Shown here: in pieces, positions 26,759 to 35,989 of the stretch
How the letters are laid out: each line of letters begins with the position of its first letter
Position numbering within the stretch: position 1 is the stretch's first letter
Assembly (NCBI RefSeq): GCF_007680605.1
Contig: NZ_VEIO01000002.1
Location: 248,001 to 312,000 of the forward strand
Direction: 5' to 3'
Length of the DNA stretch: 64,000 nucleotides
DNA from: Paenibacillus xylanexedens
GTDB taxonomy: Bacteria; Bacillota; Bacilli; Paenibacillales; Paenibacillaceae
Made by a program: the position numbers and the translations under genes
The notes under the pieces: generated by a model
The model's database searches: none
Seen by the model: only the letters and a program-made list of their open reading frames with translations
What the model was told of the DNA's origin: nothing

Positions 26759-27817
26759 TTATTTCGTTCGTACAAGCAGGTATAAAAAATAGGGCGCGCC
26801 AATCGCGGCTACAACAACACCCGCTGGAATAGCATTTGGTGCAAATATCGTCCGGCCGACCGTATCGGCCGTCACCAGAATCACCATGCCGATCAGTCCG
26901 GCGGCGGGAACCAAGTGCCGGTGCAGTGGCCCCACCAGTCTGCGGGCCAAATGCGGGGCGGCGAGTCCAATGAAGCCGATACCTCCAGCGACAGATACGC
27001 TGACCGCAGATAAGGCAACGGCACAGAGCAAAAGCAGGATGCGCCGCGAGCGCACAGGCGTGCCGATGCTGGTCGCAGCGGCATCGCCTAGATGGAAGGC
27101 GTCCAACGTTTTGGAGCGGCTCCAGATATAGGCGATGCAGATTACGGTCCAAGGCAACAAAGCCTGGACATGAATCCAGTCACGACCCCATACACTGCCT
27201 GCAAGCCAGCGTGCAGCGAAGGAATACGTGTCCTCGTCCAGACGCAGCGACAGATAGAGCGTAAGCGCATGAAATCCAGCAGCAACGGCAATACCGACGA
27301 GAATGAGTTTAATTGGTGATACACCGCTGTTTCGGTCATAGGACAGTAGCATAATAATCAGCGCAGCAGCTACACTGCCGGCAAACGCAAAGAGTGGGAT
27401 CAACAGTGCTACTGAGGTATCCATGCTGAATGAAAGGCTGACAAAAACAATTAACCCAAAAGCGGCCCCGGCATGTAAACCCAGAATTCCCGGGTCGGCA
27501 AGTGCATTGCGCGTTATGCCTTGTAGCGCAGCACCTGCAATTCCTAATCCAGCCCCGGCAAGCACGGTGACCAGAATGCGGGGCAATCGGTAGTCAAACA
27601 GGATGATCTGATCCTGTTCGCTTCCCTGTCCCATCAAGGTCTGCAGGGCGGCGAGAGGGGATACGCGAACGGTACCCGTGTTCAAACTGATGAGAACTAC
27701 CAAAGCTGCGAGACAGAGCAGGATAAAGCCGACGATTACGGCTCTTTTGCCCCGAGAGGTCTGATTCAACTTTTCTAATGGAAATCTGACGACGGATTTC
27801 ATTCCCCGTTTCATCAC
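26759..27817 (-). CDS. FecCD-family siderophore permease (second subunit)
   Basis: 352 aa, eight to ten membrane helices. Family marks: RLPRILVTVLAGAGLGIAGAALQGITRNALADPGILGLHAGAAFG and GGIGFIGLAAPHLARRLVG. GTG start at 27817 follows AAAGGAGG by 8 bases; ATG 27814 is the alternative. It shares one base with the stop of the preceding permease gene, so the two are coupled and probably form a heterodimer. The C-terminus ends YFLYLLVRTK. Confidence 0.92.
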   Translation of the reverse strand: MMKRGMKSVVRFPLEKLNQTSRGKRAVIVGFILLCLAALVVLISLNTGTVRVSPLAALQTLMGQGSEQDQIILFDYRLPRILVTVLAGAGLGIAGAALQGITRNALADPGILGLHAGAAFGLIVFVSLSFSMDTSVALLIPLFAFAGSVAAALIIMLLSYDRNSGVSPIKLILVGIAVAAGFHALTLYLSLRLDEDTYSFAARWLAGSVWGRDWIHVQALLPWTVICIAYIWSRSKTLDAFHLGDAAATSIGTPVRSRRILLLLCAVALSAVSVSVAGGIGFIGLAAPHLARRLVGPLHRHLVPAAGLIGMVILVTADTVGRTIFAPNAIPAGVVVAAIGAPYFLYLLVRTK

Positions 27818-28890
27818 TACAAAGCCCTCCTTTCTTTGCGGGCCAGATAGAGGAAGAACGGTACGCCGACAAAAGCGACCATAATACCTACCGCCAGTTC
27901 CTGAGGCGGATTCACGATGCGTGCCCCAAGATCAGCGAGCACAAGCAGAATCGCTCCGAGCAGCGAAGACATCGGGATGATCAACCGATAATCTACGCCC
28001 ACCAGTTTACGGGAGATATGAGGAATGACCAGTCCTACAAATCCTATTGAACCAACAGCGGAGACGGACACCCCTGCGAGCACAACGACAGCAGCAAGAG
28101 CAAGAAAGCGAGTCCAGCGCAGGTTCATCCCGAGATTAATGGCGACTTCTTCCCCGAGGGACATCAGCGATATGCGACGTGCGAGCGGCATGGTTAATAG
28201 TAGTGTGAGCAGCAACACCGGAAGAATCAGTTTCAGATGGCGCCATTCTATTCCTCCAAAGCCACCCGCATACCAGAAGGCCAGATCCTGGCTCAAGTCA
28301 AAATAAATGGCTACTCCCGTGCTCAGAGAACCGAGCATCGCAGCAATGACTGCGCCTGCAACTGTGAGTCTGATTGAACTAAGTCCTCCGGGAGCAGCCA
28401 TGCCAAGCAGGAAGATGAGTAATGTGCCGAGCACGGCTCCTATAAACGACAGAAGCATAATCCATCCGTAAGATAATCCCGGCCAGAACGCAAAGCTTAA
28501 TGCCACGACAAACGTTGCTCCAGCGTTAATGCCGAGGATGCCGGTGTCCGCCAGCGGGTTCCGGGTGATGCCTTGCATCAAGGCTCCGGCTACAGCAAAG
28601 GCCGCTCCAATCACAGCGGCAGCAAGCACACGTGGCAGTCTCAATTCATGAATGATCTGATGCGGTGTCAGAGCCGGGTTGTACTGGAAAATAGCTGTCC
28701 ACACGGTTTCCAGTGTCAAGCCTTTGGCTCCTAATGAGATAGCAACAAACATACTGATCAGCAGGAACGCGGTGGCAGACAGAAACATCAGACCAACGGT
28801 GACTGCGGATCGTTGAATCTTGGACGGGCGATGAGGCAGTCCCGGATGTTGGATACGGGTCACTCCTTTATAACAAATAACAACATTCAT
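27817..28890 (-). CDS. FecCD-family siderophore permease (first subunit)
   Basis: 357 aa if read from ATG 28890. Membrane permease with RLPRVLAAAVIGAAFAVAGALMQGITRNPLADTGILGINAGATF and GSIGFVGLVIPHISRKLVG. The start is uncertain: ATG 28890 lacks a ribosome site, while AAAGGAG at 28864-28870 lies only one base before an in-frame GTG (28863). It is the first gene behind the Fur box. No ATPase gene accompanies the unit, as in the B. subtilis feu system, which borrows an ATPase encoded elsewhere. Confidence 0.9.
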   Translation of the reverse strand: MNVVICYKGVTRIQHPGLPHRPSKIQRSAVTVGLMFLSATAFLLISMFVAISLGAKGLTLETVWTAIFQYNPALTPHQIIHELRLPRVLAAAVIGAAFAVAGALMQGITRNPLADTGILGINAGATFVVALSFAFWPGLSYGWIMLLSFIGAVLGTLLIFLLGMAAPGGLSSIRLTVAGAVIAAMLGSLSTGVAIYFDLSQDLAFWYAGGFGGIEWRHLKLILPVLLLTLLLTMPLARRISLMSLGEEVAINLGMNLRWTRFLALAAVVVLAGVSVSAVGSIGFVGLVIPHISRKLVGVDYRLIIPMSSLLGAILLVLADLGARIVNPPQELAVGIMVAFVGVPFFLYLARKERRAL

Positions 28891-28896
28891 TGTTAT

Positions 28897-28911
28897 TGAT
28901 TATCATTATCA
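28897..28911 (-). promoter_or_regulatory. Fur box
   Basis: TGATTATCATTATCA matches the Fur consensus TGATAATNATTATCA at all but one position. It lies between a TATAAT-like -10 on the minus strand (in the stretch near 28925) and the first permease gene, so iron-replete Fur should repress the importer. Confidence 0.85.
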
Positions 28912-28989
28912 ATTAGTGAATATTATAAAATCTTAATCCAGGCCCGTACATGGCATAAATTAAGATTTGGGAAATGGACATTTTTTAGA

Positions 28990-30744
28990 TTACAAAAGTA
29001 CGGGCTTGTTCGTCAACATCGAGAGCGCTTCCTCAAGCTGGATGTTAATGGAATATGGAGCGTACACAACCCAAGTGTTCCAATCTACAAGATGCACACG
29101 GCCGCTACGAACGGCGGGATGGCTGTTCCATAGCGGATCATGCTTTAATTTTTGCAACAATGCTGCTTGATTATGCAGGTTGTCTGTCGCAAGCACAAGC
29201 ACATCGGCCTCCAGACCGTCCCATTCTCCGGGTGTAAAGGGCATCCAGTTGAAGCCTGTTCCGGGAGCCTTGCCTTTCAGTTCGGCTTGAATACGCTGTG
29301 GTGCATGGAGTTGAAGCGTACGGTAGAACACATGACCGAAGTTGCGGTGGCTGTACATCCGCGGCCCTTTGGCAGTCAACGTGCCTACAGCTACAGTGAG
29401 GCCGCCAGCCCGTTCTTTGATCTTCTTGCGCGCGCGCTCTGCTTTGCGCTCATGCTTGTCCAACCATTCTTTGGCCGCCTGAGTCCGGTCTACAATCGAA
29501 GCGATCTGTTCCAAATGGCCGAACATGTCGGTCTGGTTCCACGGAATGGTTATGATGGGTGCAACATCACCAATATGTTCCATCGCTTTAGCCGTAGCGT
29601 TATCTTTGGTCAGAATCAGGTCGGGATTCACATCAAGAAATGCCTGACGCCCTTGTTCCCACGGTTCATAGGCATGAAAAGGCATGGTAAGCGACCGGGG
29701 CAGATGTGGCAGATGGCCTTGGATCTGTGCTGCACAGGGTGTGATGCCAAGTGTCATGAGGTGATCGGTATAGGGATAAGAAAGTGACACAATGTTACGG
29801 TGAACTTGCTTGGCATAAGCCGTTGGTGCATAGCCGGCATAGTTACGAAACCGTCTGCTGAAATAAAACTCGTCACGGTAACCGACCTCACGGGCGACAT
29901 CGCGAATACGCAGGTCGGAGGTCAGTAGCATTTCCTTCGCCCGGTTCATACGCAGATGCGTAATATATTCGATCGGATTTTTGTGCATCCGGCTTTTGAA
30001 CAGTTGAGAGTAATAGGACGGATGCATGCCAGCCAGCTCGGCTAAGGTATCCAACTTGATCTCATGCATATAATGCTGCTGTATATATTGCAATGTTGAT
30101 TTTAACCAGGATTCGGGATCATCTTGCTCCGGTTCTTCCGTAGGGCTTGCATGTTTTTCAGGCCAGAGTAGATAGAGTAGCTCCGTCAATAGCAATTGTG
30201 TCTTGATTCCACGGGATGCTGTTTCGCTGTCGGGATGTGCAAGTTCGGTCAGTTGTGCAGCGATCCGTTGAATGCCGTAAAATGGCCCTTGAATCCATCC
30301 GGCAACAGGTGAATGAAGTTCACGTTCATAGATGCGCTTCGCTTCGGTTCTCTCCGTCACTCGAAACAGCTCGAATTCAAGAATATACAACTCAGCATCG
30401 TGAGCGGCATCAGATACAAGTTCCAGACGGGTTCCGGGTGGATACAGACAGGCCGCTTTGCGAACGACACGGGATGGCTCGCCGTCCACGATCTGTGTAC
30501 CCGTGAATCGATGTATGTAGATGAAGGTATGATGCGGGAGTTCATCTGCATGCCATTGAAATTGGCGGTGCGTGTTAATATGTTCTGCCCGCCGAAGTTC
30601 AACCAGGGCATGATCCAGGAACTGGTGAAGTTCATTGCGAGCCGTTGCACGTGTATTTATATGATTGAAATCGCCGCTAGGGCGTACAGTCCGTTTGCCG
30701 TCTGAAGGTATGCGGTTATGGCCTTGTTTTGGCTCAGAGATCAT
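28990..30744 (-). CDS. Btr-like AraC regulator fused to siderophore-binding domain
   Basis: ATG at 30744 chosen for AAGGAAGG upstream. 584 aa. An N-terminal cupin-like sensing region, an AraC double helix-turn-helix at about residues 195-295 (KLDTLAELAGMHPSYYSQLFKSRMHKNPIEYI; RDEFYFSRRFRNYAGYAPTAY), and a C-terminal periplasmic-binding-like domain (about 300-584) that acts in the cytoplasm as the ligand sensor. This is the architecture of B. subtilis Btr, which activates the feu operon when bacillibactin is bound. Position next to the permease genes supports the same job here. Confidence 0.9.
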   Translation of the reverse strand: MISEPKQGHNRIPSDGKRTVRPSGDFNHINTRATARNELHQFLDHALVELRRAEHINTHRQFQWHADELPHHTFIYIHRFTGTQIVDGEPSRVVRKAACLYPPGTRLELVSDAAHDAELYILEFELFRVTERTEAKRIYERELHSPVAGWIQGPFYGIQRIAAQLTELAHPDSETASRGIKTQLLLTELLYLLWPEKHASPTEEPEQDDPESWLKSTLQYIQQHYMHEIKLDTLAELAGMHPSYYSQLFKSRMHKNPIEYITHLRMNRAKEMLLTSDLRIRDVAREVGYRDEFYFSRRFRNYAGYAPTAYAKQVHRNIVSLSYPYTDHLMTLGITPCAAQIQGHLPHLPRSLTMPFHAYEPWEQGRQAFLDVNPDLILTKDNATAKAMEHIGDVAPIITIPWNQTDMFGHLEQIASIVDRTQAAKEWLDKHERKAERARKKIKERAGGLTVAVGTLTAKGPRMYSHRNFGHVFYRTLQLHAPQRIQAELKGKAPGTGFNWMPFTPGEWDGLEADVLVLATDNLHNQAALLQKLKHDPLWNSHPAVRSGRVHLVDWNTWVVYAPYSINIQLEEALSMLTNKPVLL

Positions 30745-30974
30745 GGCGTACCTTCCTTTCATTGGGGTCATTGTGTTCTTCAATAGGGTACATGTGCTCA
30801 CTGTATGTCTCCAAGTTATCTTAGCAAATCCGTTGCGGAATTGAAATGTGATAAAGGGAAGCAGGCTTTTCTGACGAAAACGTTTCTTTTTGGTAAAATA
30901 AGAGAGATACCATGTTGGCTGGTCTGAATCATGAACCTTGTAATACGCAAATTGGCAGTAGGGAGGATATACGT

Positions 30975-31976
30975 ATGACACAGACAGCGGGACAGGATAA
31001 GGTACGATGGGGCATTATGGGCACGGGATGGATTGCATCCCAGTTTGCCAAGGATTTGGCTCATGCCGGGAATGCAGTTAAAGCAGCGGTCGGTTCACGA
31101 ACCGCGGGCAGTGCAGAGAAGTTTGCATCCGAATATGGTTTTGAACGCGCTTACGCTTCGTATGATGAATTGCTGCGGGACCCCGAGGTGGATATCATCT
31201 ATGTGGCAACGCCGCATCCGGTACATAAGGAAAATGTGATGGCCTGCCTCGAAGCGGGCAAAGCGGTACTCTGTGAGAAACCGTTTACGATGAACTCACG
31301 CCAGCTGGAGCCGCTCGTGGAAACGGCGCGAGAACGGAAGCTTTTCCTCATGGAGGGCATGTGGACGCGCTTCCTGCCGCCAATTGCGCAGGCACGGGCA
31401 TGGATAGCGGAAGGGCGGATTGGTGAAGTACGCATGGTGCAGGCAGACTTTGGATTCCGCATCGGCTGGGAGCCGGAAGGACGGCTGCTTAACCCGGATC
31501 TGGGCGGTGGTGCGTTGCTGGATGCCGGGGTATATCCGATCTCTTTCGCGTCCATGATCTTCGGTGAACAACCTCAGCATGTATGGAGCACGGCCCATAT
31601 TGGGGAAACCGGTGTGGACGAGCAATTTTCGATATTGTTGTCTTATTCCGAGGGGCGTTCGGCGTCACTGAGCGGTGCCATTCGTTTGAATCTGAACAAT
31701 GAGGCCGTTATTTATGGTACGGAAGGCCGAATTCGTCTGCCTTTTTTCCTCGCAGGCAAAGAAGCCTATTTACATGTAAACGGACAGGACGAGCCAGAGA
31801 AGTTTGTGGACGATCGGACATGTCTCGGGTATGCGTTTGAAGCAGAAGAGGCGGGACGTTGCATTCTGCAAGGCCGCACAGAGAGTCATACCATGAAACT
31901 GGACGAATCTCTGGAGATCATGAAGCTGATGGATACGGTAAGGCGGCAGTGGGGATTGCGCTACAGATCGGAGTAA
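30975..31976 (+). CDS. Gfo/Idh/MocA-family oxidoreductase
   Basis: ATG at 30975 chosen for GGGAGGATAT upstream. 333 aa. N-terminal Rossmann fold with GIMGTGWIASQFAKDL (about residues 13-28), the EKPFTMN motif holding the catalytic-region lysine (about 98-104), and a C-terminal alpha/beta substrate domain (GGGALLDAGVYPISFA). It probably oxidises or reduces a sugar or inositol-like substrate with NAD(P). Substrate cannot be read from sequence. Divergent from the Btr-like gene. Confidence 0.9.
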   Translation: MTQTAGQDKVRWGIMGTGWIASQFAKDLAHAGNAVKAAVGSRTAGSAEKFASEYGFERAYASYDELLRDPEVDIIYVATPHPVHKENVMACLEAGKAVLCEKPFTMNSRQLEPLVETARERKLFLMEGMWTRFLPPIAQARAWIAEGRIGEVRMVQADFGFRIGWEPEGRLLNPDLGGGALLDAGVYPISFASMIFGEQPQHVWSTAHIGETGVDEQFSILLSYSEGRSASLSGAIRLNLNNEAVIYGTEGRIRLPFFLAGKEAYLHVNGQDEPEKFVDDRTCLGYAFEAEEAGRCILQGRTESHTMKLDESLEIMKLMDTVRRQWGLRYRSE

Positions 31977-32393
31977 GGTCGCTAGATAATGATGGGAAAG
32001 CACTTATTTATAGTGACTATGATGCACGGTAGCTGGATGGAACGCTGGAAAGGTCGGGGCGGGTGAAAAAATGTTGCAGCTTTAGAGACGATGATTGGTG
32101 ATGTTCGCTTTCTTTGTTATCTCTAATCCGATTTGTTTTTGTAATCTAATTTTAATGAGAGTTTCCACGCATATGGCGAGTGTTTTTTGCAGAGATGTAG
32201 TCCAGTCAGTTTAATGTGATGGCATCTGTTGTTGAATCCGCAGAGCTAAACAAAGGGTTGATTAAAAAGGGCGCTGGAATTGTACAAGCCTTGCAGTTGT
32301 ATAAAGGAAGAGCGAGGTTACTAAATAACGACTCAATGAGGCGAAGCGGGTTGTGGCATTTGAATTGTTCCAGCAGGAGGGAGTACACAACAG
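31977..32393. other. Gap of 417 bases without a supported gene
   Basis: No terminator-grade hairpin or convincing promoter was found. A 68-codon ORF at 32216-32422 runs into the pcp start and has no ribosome site or recognisable family. The AGGAGGG ribosome site for pcp lies at its end. Confidence 0.4.
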
Positions 32394-33029
32394 TTGATGA
32401 AGTTTCTGATATCGGGGTTTGAGCCATTTGGCGGGGATGCCGTTAACCCGACAGGAGCGTTAATGGAGGCATTGGCGCATGAGGTGATTGAGGGAGCAGT
32501 ATTGAAAACCGTGTTGCTACCTGTGAATTTTGATGAGTGTGCAGACATGCTGATTGCAGAGATGCAGGTTTTTCAACCGGATATCGTTATCGCCTGCGGG
32601 TTAGCAAAAGGTAGAACGGCAATTACGCCAGAGCGCATCGCCATTAATGTGAAGGACATTCCGCCCGGATCATATGCGGACAATCAGGGTCAGCGCCCTG
32701 TGGATGAGCCGATTGCAGCTGGAAGTCCCGATGGTTTATTTTCCACCTTGCCCATCCGGGCGATGGTTAATGATATGACGGTTGCAGGTATACCGGCAAC
32801 GGTATCCAATACGGCAGGAACGTATATATGTAATAACACGATGTACCGGATACTCGATTACATTCGGTTGCAACAGTTGCCTGTGCGGGCAGGCTTTGTT
32901 CATTTTCCAGCGTCGACGGAAATGGCGGTTCAGGCACCTTCTGTGCCATCTTTGCCACTTCCGGTGATGCTGGATGCACTGCGATCCATCATTCGCACGG
33001 TTATGTCGGAGAAGGAAACAAGTAATTAA
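32394..33029 (+). CDS. pcp: Pyroglutamyl-peptidase I
   Basis: 211 aa. Cysteine peptidase of family C15 that removes N-terminal pyroglutamate. Opening MKFLISGFEPFGGDAVNPTG is diagnostic. The catalytic triad is in place: Glu80 (TPERIAINVKD), Cys146 (SNTAGTYICNNTMY), His170 (VHFPAS). Length is normal for the family. Start is TTG 32394 or the adjacent ATG 32397; AGGAGGG lies somewhat far upstream. Cytoplasmic, probably monocistronic. Confidence 0.93.
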   Translation: MMKFLISGFEPFGGDAVNPTGALMEALAHEVIEGAVLKTVLLPVNFDECADMLIAEMQVFQPDIVIACGLAKGRTAITPERIAINVKDIPPGSYADNQGQRPVDEPIAAGSPDGLFSTLPIRAMVNDMTVAGIPATVSNTAGTYICNNTMYRILDYIRLQQLPVRAGFVHFPASTEMAVQAPSVPSLPLPVMLDALRSIIRTVMSEKETSN

Positions 33030-33343
33030 ACTGCCGATATATCAAGCAGTAACGAATAACTAGGTAACCAACAAAAAGCGGATCCTGACAATCAACACTA
33101 ATCAGGCAACCAACAATGATAAACTAATAACGAGGCAAACAATATATCAATAACCTGGCGACAAACAACAAACAAACCAAACTAACAACCAAACCGATAC
33201 AACGATACAACGAGGAAACTAATACGAGGAAATCAATAACCTAGGTAATCAATAAACTAATAAACAATCAACAACCAGGTAACCCACAAACAAACCATAG
33301 GCTATAAGCAAGCCATAACTGATAAACCAACTCAACGAATAAA
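33030..33343 (+). repeat. A/C-rich low-complexity stretch downstream of pcp
   Basis: About 310 bases built of short AAC, ACAA and ATAAC-type words with few T and G on the plus strand (for example caaacaacaaacaaaccaa). No coding frame persists. If transcribed from pcp it would be an unstructured 3' tail. Confidence 0.55.
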
Positions 33344-33388
33344 AGGGCAACTTCAATACGTCACAAAGGTGGCGAGAGGAGTTGCCCT
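33344..33388 (+). repeat. Hairpin closing the A/C-rich stretch
   Basis: AGGGCAACT (33344-33352) pairs perfectly with AGTTGCCCT (33380-33388). A T-rich region starts about 20 bases later, too far for a classical terminator. Confidence 0.6.
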
Positions 33389-33541
33389 ACTCGTATTTGA
33401 TTAGTTTGGTTTTTACACATATATCTCCCAATCATAGGGGAGTTTTACGAGCTAGTACCCAATATGAGGGTGGAAACCTTGTGTAGACTCAATCTTACGG
33501 CGTGTTAGGGCCAATGATACTGCATGACTATCTGGCGCAAT

Positions 33542-33740
33542 TTCTAACGATCCCCACAGACGCTATTTACACCAATTTGGCGGTTTTAGAATTCTAACGA
33601 TCCGTAGGAACGCTATTTCACCGAAATAGACCAGATTGAGATGAAAAAGGACCATTTTCGGCTAAATAAGGTTTCTGGTGATCGTTAGAATTTGCAGACT
33701 GCAAAAATGAGTCAAATAAGGTCTGTCAGGATCGTTAGAG
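33542..33740. repeat. Four-copy 27-base repeat in a mirror arrangement
   Basis: Two direct copies of TTCTAACGATCC-N7-ACGCTATTT-type (33542-33568, 33592-33618) and two inverted copies (33664-33690, 33714-33740). Copies within each pair start exactly 50 bases apart, and the whole set is symmetrical around base 33641, where CCGAAA and TTTCGG also pair. Confidence 0.8.
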
Positions 33741-33860
33741 ATAGACGGCACATAAAAGATAGGTCAAAACCTTAAGGAGTAATAGCTCCGGCTAAGTTCA
33801 GAGTTAAACAACATGGAAACATTCCAATACCAGCCGATAGAGAGCATCGCAACGTGAAGT

Positions 33861-34703
33861 TTAGATTTTTAACAAGTTCAGGTCGAACTCGGGAACCAGT
33901 TTTTCTTGCATGGCACGACCAAGCAACGCTGTAATCGCAGCATAACCGTCTTCACCCAAATTAGTACTGAACTCGTTGACGTACAGGTCGATATGTTGAG
34001 CGGCTACGTTGGGGTCCATCTCTTGTGCATGCTCCATGACATATGCTTGCGATTCTTCAGGATGAGCCCAAGCGTACTCGACAGAGGCACGCGCCCATCC
34101 AGCCAGAGCGTGAGCATTCAGATCACGGCGGGCAATAATGGCACCGAGCGGAATCGGCAAGCCTGTGTCATTTTCCCACCAATTGCCGAGGTCAGTCATT
34201 AGCTGCAAATTATAGTTTTGGTACGTAAAGCGTGCTTCATGGATAACAAGCCCGGCATCGATATGACCATCACGAACGGCAGGCATAATTTGTTCAAAAG
34301 GCATGACAACAATTTCACCGACACCGCCGGGAATATTTTGCGCGGCCCATAGACGGAATAACAGATAGGCTGTCGAGCGCTCGCTTGGTACGGCAACACT
34401 TCGTCCAGACAGGTATGACGGATCAGTTGTTCCATTAGCTGTCAAAACCAAAGGACCACAGCCTCTACCCAGAGCGCCGCCAGCAGGTAGCAAAGCATAA
34501 TTTTCCAATACATAAGGTAGCGCTGCATAAGAGATTTTCATCACTTCCGGAATGTCTGGTCCGATTGGACTTGCAGCAAGGCCGTTCGTTATATCGATAT
34601 CCGCATAGCGAACTTCAAGCTCAGGTGCACCAGGAATCAGACCGTGTACCCATGCGTGAAAGATAAAAGTGTCGTTAGGACAAGGGGAAAAAGCAATATT
34701 CAT
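33861..34703 (-). CDS. mqnD: 1,4-dihydroxy-6-naphthoate synthase (futalosine pathway)
   Basis: 280 aa. Begins MNIAFSPCPNDTFIFHAWVHG, the MqnD hallmark, with ISYAALPYVLENYALLPAGGALGRGCGPL and DAGLVIHEARFTY, whose histidine is the proposed catalytic base. It converts cyclic de-hypoxanthine futalosine to 1,4-dihydroxy-6-naphthoate in the alternative menaquinone route. Its ATG overlaps the mqnB stop by 4 bases, so the two are coupled. Confidence 0.95.
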   Translation of the reverse strand: MNIAFSPCPNDTFIFHAWVHGLIPGAPELEVRYADIDITNGLAASPIGPDIPEVMKISYAALPYVLENYALLPAGGALGRGCGPLVLTANGTTDPSYLSGRSVAVPSERSTAYLLFRLWAAQNIPGGVGEIVVMPFEQIMPAVRDGHIDAGLVIHEARFTYQNYNLQLMTDLGNWWENDTGLPIPLGAIIARRDLNAHALAGWARASVEYAWAHPEESQAYVMEHAQEMDPNVAAQHIDLYVNEFSTNLGEDGYAAITALLGRAMQEKLVPEFDLNLLKI

Positions 34704-35533
34704 GATGTGATAACCTCCCGTAAAATAGAACTTGCTGCCTGGAGCGCATCCAGGGCATCCTTAATGCGCCAAGCGTCGCGGTCGCGTGGTCCGACCGCGT
34801 TAGATATGCCGCGCAGTTCGAGCACCGGCAGGCCGAACTGCTGCGCAGCTGTTGCTACGCCGAAGCCTTCCATGCCTTCGGCGGCAGCATCCGGCACGCG
34901 GCGCAACAGCTCCGCGGCCGTCTGCGCGGTTCCGGTCGCCGTGGACACGGTGACCGCAGTGCCCCCGCTGACAGCGAGCCCTGCCCGCTGCAGCTCATGG
35001 CGCAGGCGCGCGGCAAGCACCGCGTCCGCCGCCACACGGGACGAGCCGAATCCGAGCTCGTCCACAGAGAGGAAGCCGTCTGGCGTCTGCGAGCCCAGAT
35101 CGGCTGCAACCATGGCGTCGGCTACCACGAGGGAGCCGACGTCCGCCCGGCCGGGGAACCCGCCGCCGATGCCGGCACAGATCACCAGCCCATAGGCTGA
35201 TGATCTGGCGCCGGTTCCGGCAACGGGCCCCGGCCCTGAAGATGCGGCTGTGCCGTGCGCCGCATCAAGTTCCTCTGGCGCGGCCGTGCCGTGCGCCAGT
35301 TCACGTGCCGCTGCTGAAGCAAAAGCTAGCGCAGCGGCAGTTCCGGCAGCGGCCGAGGCGGGGCCGACGCCCGCTGCAATAACATCAAACTGTGTAGCGG
35401 CATCATTACCCAAGCCGCGAAGGATGGCGTCTTTTTCCGCGTCCACAGCCGTTACAATAAGTATGCGTGGAGAAGCCCAGAGCCCGGCTGTAGAAGCAAC
35501 CTTATCAGAAATCGTACCTTTTGTTATGTTCAT
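34700..35533 (-). CDS. mqnB: Futalosine hydrolase
   Basis: 277 aa. A nucleoside-phosphorylase-fold enzyme removing hypoxanthine from futalosine. Motifs: ILIVTAVDAEKDAILRGL, VIAAGVGPASAAAGTAAAL, LVICAGIGGGFPGRADVGSLVVAD, EGMEGFGVATAAQQFGLPVLELRGISN. An insertion at about residues 68-108 is Ala/Gly/Pro-rich and repeats AHGTAA twice; ordinary family members are shorter here. The gene is markedly GC-rich compared with its neighbours, chiefly at 34780-35350. GAGG precedes the ATG at a somewhat long distance. First gene of mqnBD. Confidence 0.88.
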   Translation of the reverse strand: MNITKGTISDKVASTAGLWASPRILIVTAVDAEKDAILRGLGNDAATQFDVIAAGVGPASAAAGTAAALAFASAAARELAHGTAAPEELDAAHGTAASSGPGPVAGTGARSSAYGLVICAGIGGGFPGRADVGSLVVADAMVAADLGSQTPDGFLSVDELGFGSSRVAADAVLAARLRHELQRAGLAVSGGTAVTVSTATGTAQTAAELLRRVPDAAAEGMEGFGVATAAQQFGLPVLELRGISNAVGPRDRDAWRIKDALDALQAASSILREVITS

Positions 35534-35699
35534 GAGTTATTTACCTCGATTTTAATTGTATTAGTAGATAGATCGCAGTTGCCAAGCCCAGCATGTATAA
35601 GGTTATAGTGTTCAGAAGGCTATCTGCTTTACACATATACATACACATAACCCGAACTCAAACTCGAACTCGTTACCATACATTATAGGTATATATAAA

Positions 35700-35926
35700 T
35701 GTCCACTGTATGGAAACAAAACGATCCTTTTTGTCTTTCAAAGAGTGGACAGTACTCTCCAAAAGAGCATGTCCCTCCGCTAATGATTGTAACACCATAT
35801 ATAGATGGAAAAATCAAATTTTTTATTTTTTATCTATATGTAGGTTGGTAGGTGAAGTGTGTTCTTTTTGAAAAAGTGTCCACCTTTTGATAAACAAAAT
35901 CCTCAAATGTACACGACAAGTGGACA
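35700..35926. repeat. Two spaced TGTCCAC/GTGGACA pairs
   Basis: TGTCCACT at 35700-35707 faces AGTGGACA at 35744-35751, and TGTCCACC at 35877-35884 faces AGTGGACA at 35919-35926. Each pair spans about 50 bases. They lie in the 1.2-kb gene-free gap upstream of mqnBD (minus) and the GntR operon (plus), and could be sites of a looping regulator. Confidence 0.45.
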
Positions 35927-35989
35927 AGGTATAAACAAGATCACGTCCTATCCAAAGCCGGAATACCGAATAGCAAAATGAAAACTTTC

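Noticed and set aside
32216..32422. 68-codon ORF before pcp
   Set aside because: No ribosome site, no recognisable family, and it overlaps the pcp start.
34644..35555. Long open frames opposite mqnB
   Set aside because: They are by-products of the GC-rich codon usage of mqnB; no ribosome sites or domains, while mqnB has family motifs throughout.
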